DNA from: Oikopleura dioica
Taxonomy: Eukaryota > Chordata > Appendicularia > Copelata > Oikopleuridae
Assembly (NCBI GenBank): GCA_907165135.1
Contig: OU015569.1
Location: forward strand, 992,001 to 1,056,000
Length of the DNA stretch: 64,000 bases
Reading direction: 5' to 3'
The notes under the pieces: generated by a model
The model's database searches: none
What the model was told of the DNA's origin: nothing
Seen by the model: the letters and a program-made list of their open reading frames with translations, nothing else
Shown: positions 1-9,689 of the stretch, piece after piece
Position numbering within the stretch: position 1 is the first letter of the stretch
Layout: each line of letters starts with the position of its first letter
Made by a program: the position numbers and the translations under genes

Positions 1-1297
1 AATCGAAAATTATCTAAAAGGTCAGCAATCGAATTAAGCTATTTATTGACGAATGCTGGACATAGCTCTTTCTCAAGGGCGCTACTCTACCTCTTGAAGG
101 GCTCTTTTACCTAATAACAGAGTTAATAACAGTCGAAAGAAATTGATAATCAACTTCAGCCAAATCGACTTTGCTCGCAACCAGAAACGAAACTATTCAT
201 TAATCCGTTACACGCGAAAACTTTACAAGAGAAAATCAAACTCGAAAAAGTTACAAATCGCGAAAACTGTAATTTGCGCGATAACGCCTCGCCGATTGAG
301 GGTTCGTTAGTTGAGCCACTGGACCGCAGTTTTCGAAAAGTTGATCCACAAAAGGGGCCACTTTTCGTGTCTCTCATCATTTTCGCCCAGCAGTCATTAA
401 TACAGTCATGCGAGGGTAATCTACAGCCGCAGAAGTGCTCACAAGCTCATTCCGTTCCAAATGTGGTCAAATTCACGCGTCTGCCTCCGCCCAAAAACCT
501 CTCATTTCACAATCTTGCAGCTGAGCAGCGATAAAGCAGCGAGCGAGCTCGTTGAGTATAAACGCGCTAAAACGGCACTCTTTCTTCAAAGCGTAGAAAG
601 CTGATTTTCAGCGGGGAGAATTGGATTTTAAATTAAATATTTACCCTTTGTTATCCCTCTGATTATCTGTTGCCCAAGCTTGAGCTCACTTTTATGAAAT
701 GTTCCAAGGACATAAATAAATCTTCTTGCGGTCGCAGCGGATATCGCGAGACCTGTTTAAATTTGGCGGAGCTAATTTTCGCGAAAAAATTGGATAACAA
801 TTGACGGCCCTTTGAAGTTGTCTCTTCCAAAGAAGCTCTAGAATCTCTTGTTATTTTGAGATTCATGAAATTCAAAAAGCAAGAAATTAGTCAAAAAGAG
901 AGAACAAAAATCATCTCTAGAATCTCTAAAAATCACGTGATATTGACATGGGACCGGGCTTTATAAAGAAAGCGCTTTCCGAATTTTCCTCAGTTCGCTT
1001 TTCAGAGTGAATCGGACAAGTCCGACGCCGCAAAAATTTAGGTACGTATTCATGTTGAGTTTGTAGTAAGCTCACTACACACTATTTTAGTAGCTTGTTC
1101 TACAACTGCGTTGAGCAATCCCCTTCTTTGGAGAAAGCCGTGGAAATCCACAGCGCAGTGGATAATTTGTACTTCTTCAAAAAAGAAGATCACTCCTATG
1201 GAACCTGAATAAAATCAATTTTCTCACCCCAATTTAAAATCCAGATTATTGTTTTTTCAAAACTTTAATCTTTTGCTTGTCTCTCTCTTTCCGTTTA
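1..1297. other. No gene recognised
   Basis: Short open frames occur on both strands but none has recognisable domains, a convincing start or splice structure. Sequence is A+T-rich with no clear repeat. Confidence 0.5.
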
Positions 1298-1544
1298 TTG
1301 CAGGACTGGGCCCGGCAACCTTTGTTAAAAGCCTGAATCAGGGTCTGAAAGAACTGAAATGAAAAGCCGCGTAGCGGCTTTTTTAAAAACAAAGCCGCGA
1401 AGCGGCTTCGCTAATATTACCGTTTTAATCTACTAAATCTTCAGGCGAAGCCGCGCTGCGGCTTCGTTTTTAAAAAAGCCGCGTAGCGGCTTTTACTTCA
1501 GTTCTTTCAGACCCTGACTCAGGTTGCCGAGCCCAGTTGCAGGA
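1298..1544. mobile_element. hAT-type MITE with GCGGCT stem (231 bp plus duplications)
   Basis: The element proper runs 1306-1536. It is bounded by an 8-bp direct duplication TTGCAGGA (1298-1305 and 1537-1544). The ends are inverted repeats starting CTGGGCYCGGCAACC, followed by a CTGAGTCAGG-type block and internal GCCGCGWAGCGGC palindromes, so the whole unit can fold into a long hairpin. There is no coding capacity. The 8-bp duplication places it with hAT-like non-autonomous elements. Relatives of the same family are at 2101-2581, 4454-4690, 15222-15420 and in a SAP18 intron (16656-16745). Confidence 0.8.
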
Positions 1545-2100
1545 TGCAGGTTTATTCGCTTTTGATTCAGTAACTACAGTAGTTGCGGGTTCTGTTTTCT
1601 GCATAAACATGGAGTAGTCTACGAATATGCGCCTGTAATTATCGCCTGTATACAAAGTGTCAGTAAGCAAGCAAGCAGTGAGTTTAGAGCTGCGGCTAAT
1701 GAAATTCGTAGAAAACGCCAAGAGAGGCTTTTCGCATTCTTTCCGGCAAAAGCAACTGTAATACGTGTTTTGACACGGTTTTGTAAATTCGAAACCGCCC
1801 AACGTGAACGCTGGTTAGTTACCATTCTCGGGCGCTAATTTATTTTCCCCAAGCAACAAGTGGCACCACGACAGAACGCGCTGATCCACTCAAAGACATT
1901 CTGTATTATTCTTTTTTATTATGATTCCAGAGCTAACATATTTATAACCAAGTAGTCGCGAAAGAGTGAGCATGTTTCTTTTATTGATCTGATTCGTTCG
2001 TGCCTGGTGGATAATCGCCAAACTTTCCCTATTTCACGTAGTTCAATAACAACTATTTATAATTATTGGATCTAGAATGATAGAACTGTGGTCTGGACTA

Positions 2101-2581
2101 AACAACCTGTATAGAAAACCTGAGTCAGGGTCAGGAAAGATTGGCTTTTTTAATCGTTCACTTTCAAAATCCTGACTCAGGTTTTTACACAGGTTGCTGA
2201 GCGAAAGAAATTGAATGAAAAGAGGCACCACAGTCTGGGCTCGGCAAACTGTGTAGGACCCCTGAGTCAGGGTCCGAAAGAGCTGAAATGAAAAGCCGCG
2301 TAGTCGCGAATATTAACATTACAATCTATAAAAAAATTCTAGCGAAGCCGCTTTGCGGCTCTGTTTATAAAAAAGCCGCTACGCGGCTTTTCATTTCTGC
2401 TCTTTCAGACCCTGACTCAGGTTTTCTACACAGTTTGCCAAGCCCAGACTGTGGTGCCTCTTTTCATTCAATTTATTTCGCTCAGCAACCTGTGTAAAAA
2501 CCTGAGTTAGGATTTTGAAAGTGAACGATTAAAAAAGCCATCTTTCATGACCCTGACTCAGGTTTTCTACACAGGTTAGCG
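2101..2581. repeat. Nested palindromic MITE cluster
   Basis: The outer arms (about 2105-2235 and 2445-2580) are inverted copies of each other, including the run AGAGGCACCACAGTCTGGGC and its complement. The centre (about 2238-2450) is a copy of the GCGGCT-stem MITE seen at 1306-1536. Every arm carries the CCTGAGTCAGG motif. It reads as a MITE inside the loop of a related MITE, or a head-to-head duplication; it can form a cruciform of roughly 480 bp. Confidence 0.75.
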
Positions 2582-3540
2582 AGAGGATATCCATAGAAAG
2601 AAGAAATGGATGAACGGGGTCTCCGTGGGCTTGATTTAAAACTACTGCCTTGTGGGCGTCTCTGTAGAGAGGATGGAGGATTGGATTCGTGTGAATGATC
2701 TGTTCGCTGGGCTTTAGCGGCGCGAATTGAGCGATTTAGTGAATTGATGAAAATAAGCGCTAAAGCCCGTGCGTATTCGTCGCAAACGTAGCACCAGAAC
2801 GACAAATCAGATAATGACTGAACGGGCTGATATTCATGACGAGGAACTTCTTTATTTAGCGTTTAGACACCGCGACTACATATACGCGATCGAATCGAAT
2901 TTGACGCGCTTTTTGGATCTTCGAACTTTCAAAGCCCAAGGAATGGCAAATCAAATCAAGCCCTCAAAATCTAATATAGGCGCAGCGATTCGGGCTGCCT
3001 CTAATTTAGAAATGAATGAGCTGTTTTCATAGCCCTTAATATTGGATTATGTTTCGCGGGCTCAAGAAAAACAAACGCGTTCATAATTCCGCCAAATATT
3101 ATTCAACTGAAAAATCTGTTCTTCTTAGCGGAGAGTATTGCCACGTGCTAGATTTGCGATCGTAACGTGCGCGTTTCTGACAAGATAACTTCTATTTTGT
3201 CAGATATCGACAATACGACGTCCGAGTCTACAAGATCTAAATGCGTTACGTGATCGAAAGTGGCCCTTTGATTTCCCCAAAGTGGCCTATTATCGCCGCA
3301 CTCCTCGATTTACGCAATCTATTGCAGTGCATAAGTGCGCCGGCGGTAAATTTTCATTAAAAAGTCAAGAGCCCGCTAACAAGGATTAACAAGCATATTC
3401 GCCAAATTCTCGCCCTCCTGCACATGTCTGTCCAGAAAAAAAAGAGTGAATAAAGAGCCCTTCCAAAGCCACTAGATGGTATTTCTCCATTGAGTGGTCC
3501 ACCATGTGGCGGTTGATGAATCTGTACGCGGTTCTTCCTC
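2582..3540. other. No supported gene
   Basis: A plus-strand open frame (start 2817, stop 3032) encodes about 71 residues with some coding character, but no domain, splice sites or neighbour supports it. I see nothing else in this stretch. Confidence 0.4.
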
Positions 3541-3700
3541 GGTAGTAGGGGGTTATCATTCGAGCTGCCCCTAACCCTAACCCCCGGAACCCCCTCACGT
3601 AAGGCCTAATGCAGGGGCTTCGCCTCCCAATACCCCCTTAAGAGTTCCCAGACCCTAACCCTAACCACTGGCCCAGATTCTAGAGATATTGGATGGCTCG
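3541..3700. repeat. Dispersed telomere-like repeat, copy A
   Basis: About 160 bp that recurs at 61558-61726 in the same orientation. Both copies begin GGTAGTAGGGG, contain several CCCTAA units (the animal telomeric motif) and end with AGATATTGGATGGCTCG. In copy A the stretch between the telomere-like runs has drifted relative to copy B. Confidence 0.75.
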
Positions 3701-4453
3701 AACGATAACCCCTCTCTACGCCTCCCTCTCTCTCCCTTCTCCTGTAGTTGTTTTTTCATTACTTTAAAGTTGAACCGATCCTGCCGCAGAAGCAATCCCC
3801 ACAAGCTAAGCAAATCCAGTTCTCCTCCTCGTGACCGCTAAAAAAAGAACACTGTGAGATGCAGTAAAATAAGCAAAAGGTGATAACAAAACCAGTCCAG
3901 GGCTGGCCCTCTTTCATCCTTGCGCCCTCACTTCAAATGTCGCCCGTCTATGAGCTCAACCAGATTCGTGAGAATTCACTTTTCTTTTTCCAATTAAGAA
4001 TTTTCATTTAAAAGTTTACATAAATCAGCAATTAATTAATTTAATAGTTCAATTATTTCTGACAGGTCGAGACATAATCCTGGAACTTTAAAATGTGGCG
4101 AAACAAGCAATAAAGTCGACATTTAGACGTGTTATTATCCACTCAAAAGACTTAATTAATTAGCAAATTGGCGCTAGGCTCACTTTAATCATAACACGCA
4201 GAAACGCATGTACGAGCGGAGTTTTTAATGGAGAAAACACAGAAAGCACGCGTTCCTTTCAAAAGCGAAGCCCAAGATGATACTTGAGTAATTGGCTTAG
4301 CATTTCGGAGCATCACAACGTGAACTTGATGAGTCGGCTCTAATCCATTAGCGTGTTCCCGGACAACACTCGTACATCACTCGGGTGAGCTGCGTTCTTT
4401 TTTTAGAGAACGCGCATCTTTTCATTTTTTCAATAGGGGCCCCTCGATTCTAG
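3701..4453. other. No gene recognised
   Basis: No open frame with coding signatures, RNA gene or clear repeat was seen. Confidence 0.5.
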
Positions 4454-4690
4454 CTTTAGCCAGGGCTCGGCAACCTAAGTAGAAAACCTGAGTCAGGCTC
4501 TGGCGTAGCGGCTTTTTTAAAGCGGCTTCGCAAATAAACCTGGCGACGCCACTTTGCGGCTTCTTTTTTAAAAAAAGCCGCTACGCGGCTTTTCATTTTA
4601 GCTCTTCCTGAGCCTGACTCAGGTTTTCTACTCAGGTTGCCGAGCCCAGGTAACCTGTGTAGCAATCCCTGTATCAGGGTCTGGAACGAT
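4454..4690. repeat. GCGGCT-stem MITE copies
   Basis: Inverted ends CTCGGCAACCT / AGGTTGCCGAG flank CCTGAGTCAGG blocks and GCCGCTACGCGGC stems, as in the element at 1306-1536. A second, partial copy follows immediately from about 4651. No clean target duplication could be seen, so the copies may be nested or truncated. Confidence 0.7.
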
Positions 4691-5248
4691 CTTTAATGAA
4701 AAGCCGCACAGCGGCTACTAAAAAAATGAGTCCGCTCTTCGATATAAGAGATTTCTGCTCCGATTAAAATTTATGGCTAAAATTATATTGAAATTATTTT
4801 CTCGCTCCTTGGCCCTTTGAAAGAGCTGTTCAAAGAATGAAAAGATTATTGAAAAACGTGATTCGAAATGATTGCTTTCGAAAGGGCTTTTAGATGATCG
4901 GCGCGTCGATCTGGCAGAAAAGCACTTTTTGAAATGAGTTTTTCTTTTTGGTGGAAGGTCATTTTATTATTGCCAAACAGAAAATTACAACTCGAAGAGC
5001 ATTATTGACAAGAGCGCAAATGGCAGAAGAAGAAACAACAAACGACTCCTTACAAGGCGGCGGCTCGGCACTAGCTTAGACTCTTTGACGGTTATCTAAA
5101 ATTAGAAAATATTTATAAACTGCTGGGCAGCGGAATTGAACAGAAGCCGAGCCCCGGGAAAAGTGTTGTTGCTTCTCATGCAGGCGAAGGATTTTCCCAT
5201 TCTGGAAATTTAAATTTCACTTTTAGCGGAATGGGAGTCACCAGCGCC
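4691..5248. other. No gene recognised
   Basis: Spacer between the MITE copies and the large inverted-repeat element; no coding or RNA signature seen. Confidence 0.5.
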
Positions 5249-5255
5249 GTCTTGC

Positions 5256-5988
5256 GGGGTCCCCGCATAACTGAAAACTGTAATAATGAAACACGTTCTT
5301 GATTAATGAAACATGTATTACCCAAACCGTTATAAAAAATTTATGTATTTTCCAAACATGTACTAACCAAACAAAAAATCAATTTTCGAGTAAATACATG
5401 TTTGGCTAATCAATGTTTTCGAAAATTTTAAACTCGATTTTTCGCCCGAATTTAATTTTTTTTTGAATGGGCCGCGCAGCGGCCCATTCCAAATCGATCC
5501 AGATATCCTGTTTTTACTCGAAATCCCCCTTTTTTACAAATTTCTATTTTCTTATCTACAATATATTTTCCTATTTTTTTTATATAATGGGCGCGGAGCG
5601 CCCAATTTCCAAATTCTGTACGAATTCGAAAATTCTAATTCAAATTAACTACTTTCTAATCCCTACTCTATTTTCCTATTTTCTATATATAATGGGCGCG
5701 GAGCGCCCAATTCCCAAATTCAACAAATTTGAGGGGTCATTATTTCGGTAGCTAGGGGCGGGGCGGGGGAGATTTTACCTACCGACCTTCTGATGAGACC
5801 TATAGGGTTTTTACTGATTTTCCAGAAACCCCTGTATTTGTCCGAAAACCTATATAATATGCGAAATTTATAATGTCATTATTTTGGAAGCTAGGGGTGG
5901 GGCGGGGGAGATTTTACCTACCGACCTTTTGATGACACCTATTGTCTTTTTACTGATTTTCCGGAAACCCCTGTATTTGCCCGAATGT
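5256..5988 (+). repeat. Left terminal inverted repeat of the 8.66-kb element
   Basis: It matches the reverse complement of 13185-13919 along its length with scattered substitutions and small indels. Inside are repeated modules: TATATAATGGGCGCGGAGCG palindromic boxes (about 5583 and 5690) and two copies of a block containing GGGGCGGGGCGGGGGAGATT (about 5755 and 5897). The modules recur in the interior of the element. Confidence 0.85.
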
Positions 5989-6119
5989 ATTTTATATTAT
6001 ATTATACTCAAATTTATAATTTGAAATTGATCATTATCTATCTATGCCATGTACTGGAATTATGGCAGTAATATCTTTTGCGTGTCATGTTTGGCCATTC
6101 AAAAAAAAATTAAAAAGGG

Positions 6120-6260
6120 AATTTTCATTAATTTGGGCCCAAAAACGTCATTTAATTTATCTGTACGAGCAAAACTATTGATTAGCCAAACATGTAATAG
6201 CCAAAATTCTCGACATTGAAAAAATCAACCCACGACCCCCGGAAAAATTTTTTTTTTTTT
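6120..6260 (+). repeat. Internal module shared with TIR (copies at 9420-9510 and 12540-12690)
   Basis: This block contains TTGATTAGCCAAACATGTAA-type sequence followed by AATCAACCCACGACCC and a poly-T run. It recurs before the unidentified/dynein junction (about 9425-9515) and before the second XRN2 piece (about 12545-12690). It is also related to part of the right TIR (about 13735-13815). It marks the boundaries of captured segments. Confidence 0.75.
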
Positions 6261-6266
6261 TTATTG

Positions 6267-6455
6267 GAATGCCAAAGATGCTTCTCTAACAAATCTTTGA
6301 CTTCTACCCAACCAATTTCGTCGTCGATCTCAACGGGAAAAATTCGAATGGACGGGAGTCACCCTTCCACCATTCTTGGATGATGCTCGGCTACTGAAAA
6401 CCTTAGCGACTGTTAGTTCCAATTTGACAGAAGATGGAAAAACGGACTTGGAGAG
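6267..6455 (+). pseudogene. XRN2/Rat1-like exoribonuclease fragment, copy 1
   Basis: Translation in two adjacent frames gives the order DFYPTNFVVDLNGK then TLPPFLDDARL. This is the conserved XRN2 stretch that reads DFYP..F..DLNGK followed by GVALLPF.DE.RL in animals. A single-base shift in the A run near 6340 separates the frames. The piece is only about 60 codons and lacks any catalytic region, so it is a captured fragment and not a gene. A second copy, in the same orientation, is at 12700-12960 and has the same shift. Confidence 0.7.
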
Positions 6456-6687
6456 CAAAAGCTTTTTATTATACTATTCATTCCAGATTTCATACATTAA
6501 CTCGAAATTCCCTATTTATAAATTTCAATTTTTCTAATAAACAATATATTTTCCTATTTATGATATATAATGGTCGCGGAGCGACCAATTTTAAATTCTG
6601 TACCAATCTGAACGATTCTAATTTAAATTTCGTATTTTTCTAACCAATTAATATTTTCCTATTTATTATATACAATGGTCGCGGATT

Positions 6688-8990
6688 GGAGCTCTTCGTC
6701 GACAATCTCCAACCAGACTTCTTGCAAGAGAAGATTCGACCTGTTCGGCCTCAAATGATGCGAGCACTGTGGGACATCATCAATCGCGATGATATCATTC
6801 GATCAAGCAAGGAGAGGGAAAACTGTTGCACAGCAGCATTCTGAATTCTCGGAAAATTCGGTGGTGAGAGCAGGAGCTCGTTGTGAGAAGCCCCTCAATT
6901 GGAATGGGTAGAGTTCAACAAGGCCTTTTCGCAAATCATGGTGATGGAGTTCAACGATGTCAAGATGGAAATTCCTCTTGAAAAATTAATTTACAGTCTT
7001 CACTGAAGACTCTTCAGTTTGAAGATTCTTCGATCTCCGATGTAGCTCGATTCCACATTGAGACGTTGATCCGCCACTTAGTCATTGTTAATTGCGGTTT
7101 TTACGTATCTCCAATGAGTGAGCTTCCGTTGATGAATTATCAGAACAGCAAGATGGTCTACATTGTCGAAGCGATCGTGAATACATTTGAGCTCCAGGAG
7201 TGTAACATCGATGTCATTTCCTCAGCTGTGTTTAGTAAAAGTTGCTTATGAAACTACTACTTTGCTGCTTGAAAATGGAGTCAAAGTCACCAAGCTCCTA
7301 TTTTTCGTCCTCATCGCCCGCGAGCTCCACCAAGTCTGCTACGAGCGTAGCTGGTACATCAAGTCCGCTGCTAGAAACGCCATTGAAAAGCTTCTCGAGT
7401 ACTTCCCCTGACATGGGTCTACGAGCACAGCTTACCATTCTACAAACGATTTTGAGTTGGTCACTCACGCATGTGAATCGCGGTACAATGCGCTTTTGTA
7501 CATTTTGGAAAACGAAGTTTCTTTTTCAGCCGTCGAGCTGACGCATGCTACTCTTTGGAAACTCATCCAGCGCGTTTTTCTTGACAATTCGAAAAACATC
7601 AACCCTCAAGATATAAAGTTGGTCAGAGAATCGCTTCTGAAGGCGATGGTTAATGATATCATTTCTCCTTTCGAAATTGTCCGTGATTTCTCGCAGAAGA
7701 CTCTCCAGCGAATCGCTAAAGAAGCCGGAAAAGACACTTCTGAAATCATTCTTAAAATCGTCGGCAAATATAAAACTATTCTTGAAATTCCACCTTTCCA
7801 GTTTCCGTCAAAAGGAAAACTTGGAAACATGAACTTCAAGGCAATTCCAATCCAGATTGGCATTTTGAACGGTTCTGCCTTTTGCCTCGGCCTGGACCCT
7901 CCTGTATTTGCTTACAGTCCTGAGCCTACTGCTGAATGCCATACCTTCCTTGTCGAAACGTTTAAGATCATGTCCGCCGATGAAAAATATATAAACCGGC
8001 ACTGTTACAAAAAGTGAATGATCAAGAACGAGCATAGCTATGAAAATTCCCTGACTCCGCTCAGAATTGAAGCTATGCGTGTCATGTCCCACTGCTGCAA
8101 CATCAAAAAGCTCAGAGAAGACATCTTCTCCGCACTTTAAAAACATGACGAAGCTGAAAGAAAAGAAAAAGGATGAAGAGCTGATAAAAAGTGCCGAGCT
8201 GTGCTCAGAGTTGCAAATTTGCTGAGCTGAGTGAGCTGAGCTGGCTGAGTGAGCTAAGCAGTCGCTCAGCTCAGCTCAGCTCACTGATTTTCGAAAATGA
8301 ATTTATCTGCTCAGCTCAGCTCAGCTCATACAATTATCACTCAGCTCAGCTCAGCTCAGCTCAGCTCAATTATTCTCGAAAATGATCTGTTCTGCTCAGC
8401 TCAGCTCAGCTCAGAAAAGTATCATTCAGCTCAGCTCAGCTCAGCTCAATGATTTTAACACAATTTTACTACTAAAAACAGTAAAAAAACAGCTCAACCC
8501 AGCTCACTCAGCTCAGCTCAGCTCTAATTGGGGTCTGCTCAGCTCAGCTCAGCTCAACTACCTTAAGAAAAGGTCTGCTCAGCTCAGCTCAGCTCAATGA
8601 CCTCTGAAAATGGCCAGCTCAGCTCAGCTCAGCTGAGTGAGCTCCGAAATAGGCCAGCTCAGCTCAGCTCAGCTCAGAGAATTTCTCACTCAGGGCAGCT
8701 CAGCTCAGCTCAGCAAAAATAAAGCCAAATTTGCAACTCTGGCTGTGCTAAGAATTCTTTCTTGAAAAAACAATGGGGAAGAAAGCGACCGAGATAACGA
8801 TGGATTCCATCCACAGCGAATTGAAGCCGATTCTTGAGAAGATAACGCCAAGATCATGTCCTCGATTTGAAGATATGGATTGTTACGTGATTGAGAGACT
8901 AGCGATTCTCAGTCGATTGTTGCCGAAAACACTCAAGTTGTATGATCGATTTGCGACGCATTTCAGGAAAAAGATCAAATTTAATAGAAC
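6688..8990 (+). pseudogene. TRRAP (Tra1)-like gene fragment, interrupted
   Basis: The plus strand encodes segments that line up, in order, with the HEAT-repeat part of animal TRRAP: ELFVDNLQPDFLQEKIRPVR (6688 on), ILGKFGG (about 6850), LIRHLVIVNCGFY (about 7066), CYERSWY (about 7340), QIGILNGSAFC (about 7851), LTPLRIEAM (about 8050) and ITMDSIHSELKPIL (about 8797). TRRAP is the PI3K-like scaffold of SAGA and NuA4/TIP60 histone acetyltransferase complexes. The frame is broken by a stop just before ILGKFGG (TGA where an Arg codon is expected) and by several shifts. It covers only several hundred of the family's roughly 3,800 residues. A hAT-type MITE (8206-8741) sits within it. It is dead DNA inside the 8.66-kb element. 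Confidence 0.8.
8198..8749. mobile_element. hAT-type MITE filled with CAGCT repeats (in TRRAP fragment)
   Basis: The element runs 8206-8741, flanked by the 8-bp duplication GCTGTGCT (8198-8205, 8742-8749). The ends are inverted CAGAGTTGCAAATTTG. The interior is mostly arrays of the 5-mer CAGCT/AGCTC spaced by short unique stretches. Removing the element and one duplication joins KKKDEELIKSAELC to the sequence leading into the next TRRAP block. A sister copy lies at 13995-14412. Confidence 0.85.
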
Positions 8991-9035
8991 AATAGTATTT
9001 CAAGCTGATATTTTAATGATCTTATCTAAGGGAAA

Positions 9036-9330
9036 CCCTAAAGCGCATTGTCGAGACCGTCCATCAAAGTCGTTCGCCTACCGATCTGCTGAAAATGGCC
9101 GTAGCAACTGCGTAAGTCTTCCCACTTGGCTAAAGCTGGTATGGAGATCGAACCAACCCGGCCACTGAGGTAAGAGAAGATGACACGAATGTGTTCAATT
9201 TCTTTTTTAGTGCTCGAGCTGCTTTTTTCATCCCTGGAAGAATTCTTTCGACACCGGAAATGTCTCCAATACCAACTGGTCTAGACAAACACCACAATTC
9301 CGTGTAGGTAGGGATTGAACGCAAATCAGC
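9036..9330 (+). pseudogene. Captured exon fragment with a retained 41-nt intron, gene not identified
   Basis: Coding-like sequence ending LAKAGMEIEPTRPL is joined to ARAAFFIPGRILSTPEMSP by removing a GT...AG segment at 9170-9210 (41 nt, starting GTAAGAG and ending TTTTTTAG). The splice keeps the frame. I could not assign the protein; it may be a further part of TRRAP or a fourth captured gene. A retained intron indicates capture of genomic DNA and not of an mRNA copy. Confidence 0.5.
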
Positions 9331-9689
9331 ATCGGGGAACCCAAAATTTTTTTTCAGAACTTATGAAATTAAAAGGGGCTAAAATTGGAATTTGGGCGTT
9401 AAAAACGTGCTAAAAATTTTGAAAATTATTGATAAGCCAAACATGTAATAGCCAAAATTTTCGCGCGTGAAAAAAAAAATCAACCCACGACCCTCGAAAA
9501 AAAAATTTTTTTTTTTGCATTTTATCTAAATTATAATTATCATTTATATTAAAGAGGATATTTAAAGTGCATTTTTGGCCTTAATATACGCGCTTTATTA
9601 CATGAAAAGTATCGGTCGAATGAAAAACGCGATTTTGTGGGATGCCTTTGTTAATAAGATGTCTAATCGTCGGTTCAGGCACTACCATC

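Noticed and set aside
156-534. Overlapping frames on both strands
   Set aside because: No coding bias, domain or splice evidence on either strand.
8191-8600. Open frames of SAQLS repeats
   Set aside because: Translation of the CAGCT pentamer array inside a hAT-type MITE; no reason to think it is expressed.
8206-8741. CRISPR-like array of repeats and spacers
   Set aside because: The repeat unit is a bare pentamer with irregular spacing inside a transposon of an animal genome; no cas genes.
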